Shown here in pieces: positions 61,683 to 64,000 of a stretch of 64,000 nucleotides of DNA (positions within the stretch are counted from its first letter, which is position 1; every line of letters starts with the position of its first letter). The position numbers and the translations under genes were made by a program. The stretch is taken from the NCBI GenBank assembly GCA_946965045.2, contig OX337229.1, positions 1,426,001-1,490,000 of the forward strand. Reading direction: 5' to 3'. The notes beneath the pieces were generated by a model, which was not told the origin of the DNA, searched no databases, and saw only the letters and a list, made by a program, of their open reading frames with translations. This DNA is from Epithemia pelagica. Taxonomy: Eukaryota > Bacillariophyta > Bacillariophyceae > Surirellales > Surirellaceae.

Positions 61683-62323
61683 TGAAATGATGGTGATAGG
61701 ATCCACCGGTAAGGAACAAACTATTACTCCTATATCCATTATAAGACTGTGCTTAATATGAATATTAGTGATGACAGATGACCGAAAGACATACGTTATG
61801 GGATGTAAGATTAGAGTTCTTATGCCATTCAAGTTCTCCCTGTTTGCCGTCATGGTGAGAAGACTACCTAGTGCCTTCACGGGTGATACGGCCAGACCCT
61901 GCATTTTAGCGGCCAAATGACCATGGTGGTCTTTAACGATTACTAGCTCAATATAGCACCTCCATAGATATGGGATGATAGAAATCATCTTCATACAATG
62001 CTTTAGGTCCCCACCGGGCACTTTTTCCATATCTGCCATCGTCATCGAGTTCTCTCTCATCATTGTAGGGTCTTTTTTTTTTTTGCGATTTGGCCGCTAG
62101 ATTGCCCGTTGGCCGGTACATTCACCATGCGATTTCTCCACCAATACTTGACCAATTGCCATGAAATTAGAATATGTTATCGACCTTAGTGTAAATAAAA
62201 ACACAACTGACCCATATAGGCTATCCCCAAGCATAGGATGCAAACGAGCTTCCACACCATTGCGTCGATTTTTCGACGTGGCACGGACCACATGAGATTA
62301 GCCTACTCATTCATCGAAGTCAG
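61683..62323. other. Non-coding region before the satellite arrays
   Basis: About 640 bp with no supported gene. It has a poly-T tract near 62071-62082 and fragments resembling the satellite unit near 62265 (gcgtcgatttttcgacgtgg). The minus-strand frame that crosses it is antisense to the end of the PC gene and shows no domain. Confidence 0.4.
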
Positions 62324-62930
62324 CTCCATGGATATGGCCGCTCCAGACGTCCTACTTAGTAGTCTTTTATGTTAGGCTCTACTTTAGCGATCTGAGGTAT
62401 CAGATCGATCATCGGTGATATGGCCATTGAGAAAAGGCGATCCATCGATGGACGCTTCTTTTCGACGCATCACACACAACAGGAGTTTTCGACCAAAGGA
62501 TGACGAGACCTGGCTCCATGGATATGGCCGCTCCAGACGTCCTACTTAGTAGTCTTTTATGTTAGGCTCTACTTTAGCGATCTGAGGTATCAGATCGATC
62601 ATCGGTGGTATGGCCATTGAGAAAAGGCCATCCATCGGTGGACGCTTCTTTTCGACGCATCACACACAACAGGAGTTTTCGACCAAAGGATGACGAGACC
62701 CAGCTCCATGGATATGGCCGCTCCAGACGTCCTACTTAGTAGTCTTTTATGTTAGACTCTACTTTAGCGATCTGAGGTATCAGCTTGATCATCGGTGGTA
62801 TGGCCATTGAGAAAAGGCGATCCATCGATGGACGCTTCTTTTCGACGCATCACACACAACAGGAGTTTTCGACCAAAGGATGACGAGACCCGGCTCCATG
62901 GATATGGCCGCTCCAGACGTACTACTTCTT
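62324..62930. repeat. Tandem satellite array A, 190-bp unit
   Basis: ctccatggatatggccgctc recurs at 62324, 62514, 62704 and 62894: three full units and a partial fourth. Units differ by only a few bases. Since 190 is not a multiple of three, no frame is kept from unit to unit. Confidence 0.92.
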
Positions 62931-62934
62931 TGAC

Positions 62935-63640
62935 CGTTACTATAGAGACTAAGTTAGGTTATACAAGTCTCAGATCCGGCATAGGGGCCATGGTCCTCAT
63001 GATCGAGGCGATCATCCATGGACAATTATTCGTCGTGCCACGGAGCACAAGGATTTTGGACCAATGGATGATGCCATGCCAATATTCGACAATGGTTCCT
63101 CTGGACGTCCTACTTTTTTGCCCGTTACTATAGAGACTAAGTTAGGTTATACAAGTCTCAGATCCGGCGTAGGGGCCATGGTCCTCATGATCGAGGCGAT
63201 CATCCATGGACAATCATTCGTCGTGCCACGGAGCACAAGGATTTTGGACCAATGGACAATGCCATGCCAATATTCGACAATGGTCCCTCCGGACGTCCTA
63301 CTTTTTTGACCGTTACTATAGAGACTAAGTTAGGTTACACAAGTCTCAGATCCGGCGTAGGGGCCATGGTCCTCATGATCAAGGCGATCATCCATGGACA
63401 ATCATTCGTCGTGCCACGGAGCACAAGGATTTTGGACCAATGGACGATGCCATGCCAATATTTGACAATGGTCCCTCTGGACGTCCTTCTTTTTTGCCCG
63501 TTACTATAGAGACTAAGTTAGGTTACACAAGTCTCAGATCCGGCTTAGGGGCCATGGTCCTCATGATCGAGGCGATCATCCATGGACAATCATTCGTCGT
63601 GCTACGGAGCACAAGGATTTTGGACCAATGGACGAAGCCG
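62935..63640. repeat. Tandem satellite array B, 188-bp unit
   Basis: cgttactatagagactaagt recurs at 62935, 63123, 63311 and 63499: three full units and most of a fourth, with few differences. The unit is a diverged relative of the 190-bp unit next to it, sharing the order gacgtcctact, ggcgatc-catgga, cgtcg/cgacg and gacca-atgga. Confidence 0.9.
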
Positions 63641-63714
63641 CGCTATGATCCAACTCTAAAGCTTATGTTTCCATATTTATCGTCATTGCTATACTTGACA
63701 GGCTTAACTATCAT

Positions 63715-64000
63715 TTATTTGCCATAGGTGTCGAAGAGGAAGTCACCGTCATCTTGTTGAGTCTCGGCAAAGTCGAACGAAAGATCGCTGTCTACAGCAG
63801 TTCCACGGGAAGATGCACTCTTGAGGCTACGTATGGAGGCGGTGCTCAGGGTGGATAAACGGGACAAAGGCTTCTGATTGTCTTCAGGGATGGGGCTGAT
63901 CTCATCAGCAAACTTGATCTTGGAATGGCGCACTGGAGTGTTGCTCCCTCCGTTCGATCCATGTTCCAGGAAATCGTCTCTCATCTTGAGGATTGATGAT
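63715..64000 (-). CDS. C-terminal end of an unrecognised protein, 5' partial
   Basis: The frame is open from the right edge of the window to a stop at 63715, giving 95 visible residues. There is an internal Met at 63984, but the codons upstream of it (SSILK) are also open, so the gene probably begins outside. The visible part is polar and Ser-rich (LSRLSTLSTASIRSLKSASS), ending in an acidic, Phe-containing tail (DGDFLFDTYGK). No domain recognised. Confidence 0.5.
   Translation of the reverse strand, partial: SSILKMRDDFLEHGSNGGSNTPVRHSKIKFADEISPIPEDNQKPLSRLSTLSTASIRSLKSASSRGTAVDSDLSFDFAETQQDDGDFLFDTYGK

Noticed and set aside
61416-62063. 215-codon open frame on the minus strand
   Set aside because: Its second half is antisense to the biotin-carrier part of pyruvate carboxylase and the rest has no domain.
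62795-63727. Repeated ~85-codon frames in the satellite arrays
   Set aside because: The units are 190 and 188 bp, so the frame shifts at each unit, and the same DNA would need to code in different frames.
1-64000. CRISPR arrays, operons or bacterial-type regulatory sites
   Set aside because: Spliceosomal introns, organelle presequences and gene content are eukaryotic; the only regular repeats have no spacers.

Overview
This window is nuclear DNA from a photosynthetic stramenopile, most likely a diatom. Genes lie on both strands, often tail-to-tail or divergent. Introns are short (about 60 to 230 bp) with GT..AG ends. Several proteins start with a signal peptide followed by a plastid-type junction. 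One gene carries the DUF6824 domain, which is expanded in diatoms. I cannot name the species from sequence alone.

Layout, left to right. 1-8.5 kb: the end of an MBD-like chromatin protein, a JMJD4-like JmjC oxygenase rebuilt here from four exons, a putative thylakoid-lumen protein, an S1-domain protein, RNA polymerase II subunit RPB3 and a SAM-RBR ubiquitin ligase. 9-17 kb: UTP12/WDR3, a UBC6/UBE2J E2 and a five-exon copine. 17-26 kb: a 2OG-Fe(II) oxygenase, a type II membrane glycosyltransferase-like protein, a plastid-targeted unknown, a HAD phosphatase, a lineage-specific unknown and a two-TM potassium channel. 26.4-27.6 kb: two non-autonomous TIR transposons side by side, sharing a TTA target site. 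28-34.6 kb: an unknown, a small mitochondrial EF-hand-like protein, LAS1, a DUF6824 regulator and a DnaJ protein with three SH3-like repeats.

34.6-42.1 kb is an apparently intact two-ORF non-LTR retrotransposon with a C-terminal restriction-like endonuclease, inserted between the DnaJ gene and its divergent neighbour. 42.4-57 kb: a plastid-type unknown, 3-ketoacyl-CoA reductase, another plastid-type unknown, 5-formyl-THF cyclo-ligase, a further plastid-targeted unknown, a membrane/SNase-like protein, BET1 SNARE, mitochondrial adenylate kinase, a PH-domain protein and a signal-peptide unknown. 57.1-61.7 kb: an eight-exon mitochondrial pyruvate carboxylase. 62.3-63.6 kb: two adjoining tandem satellite arrays (190 and 188 bp units). 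The window ends inside another gene.

The genes do not form a pathway; they are mostly housekeeping functions. Ribosome biogenesis (UTP12, LAS1), transcription (RPB3), ER/Golgi (UBC6, KAR, BET1) and mitochondrial metabolism (PC, AK) recur. The most unusual content is mobile and repeated DNA. I found no clear candidate for an entirely new multi-gene system. All exon joins are my reading of splice signals and reading frame, without transcript data.
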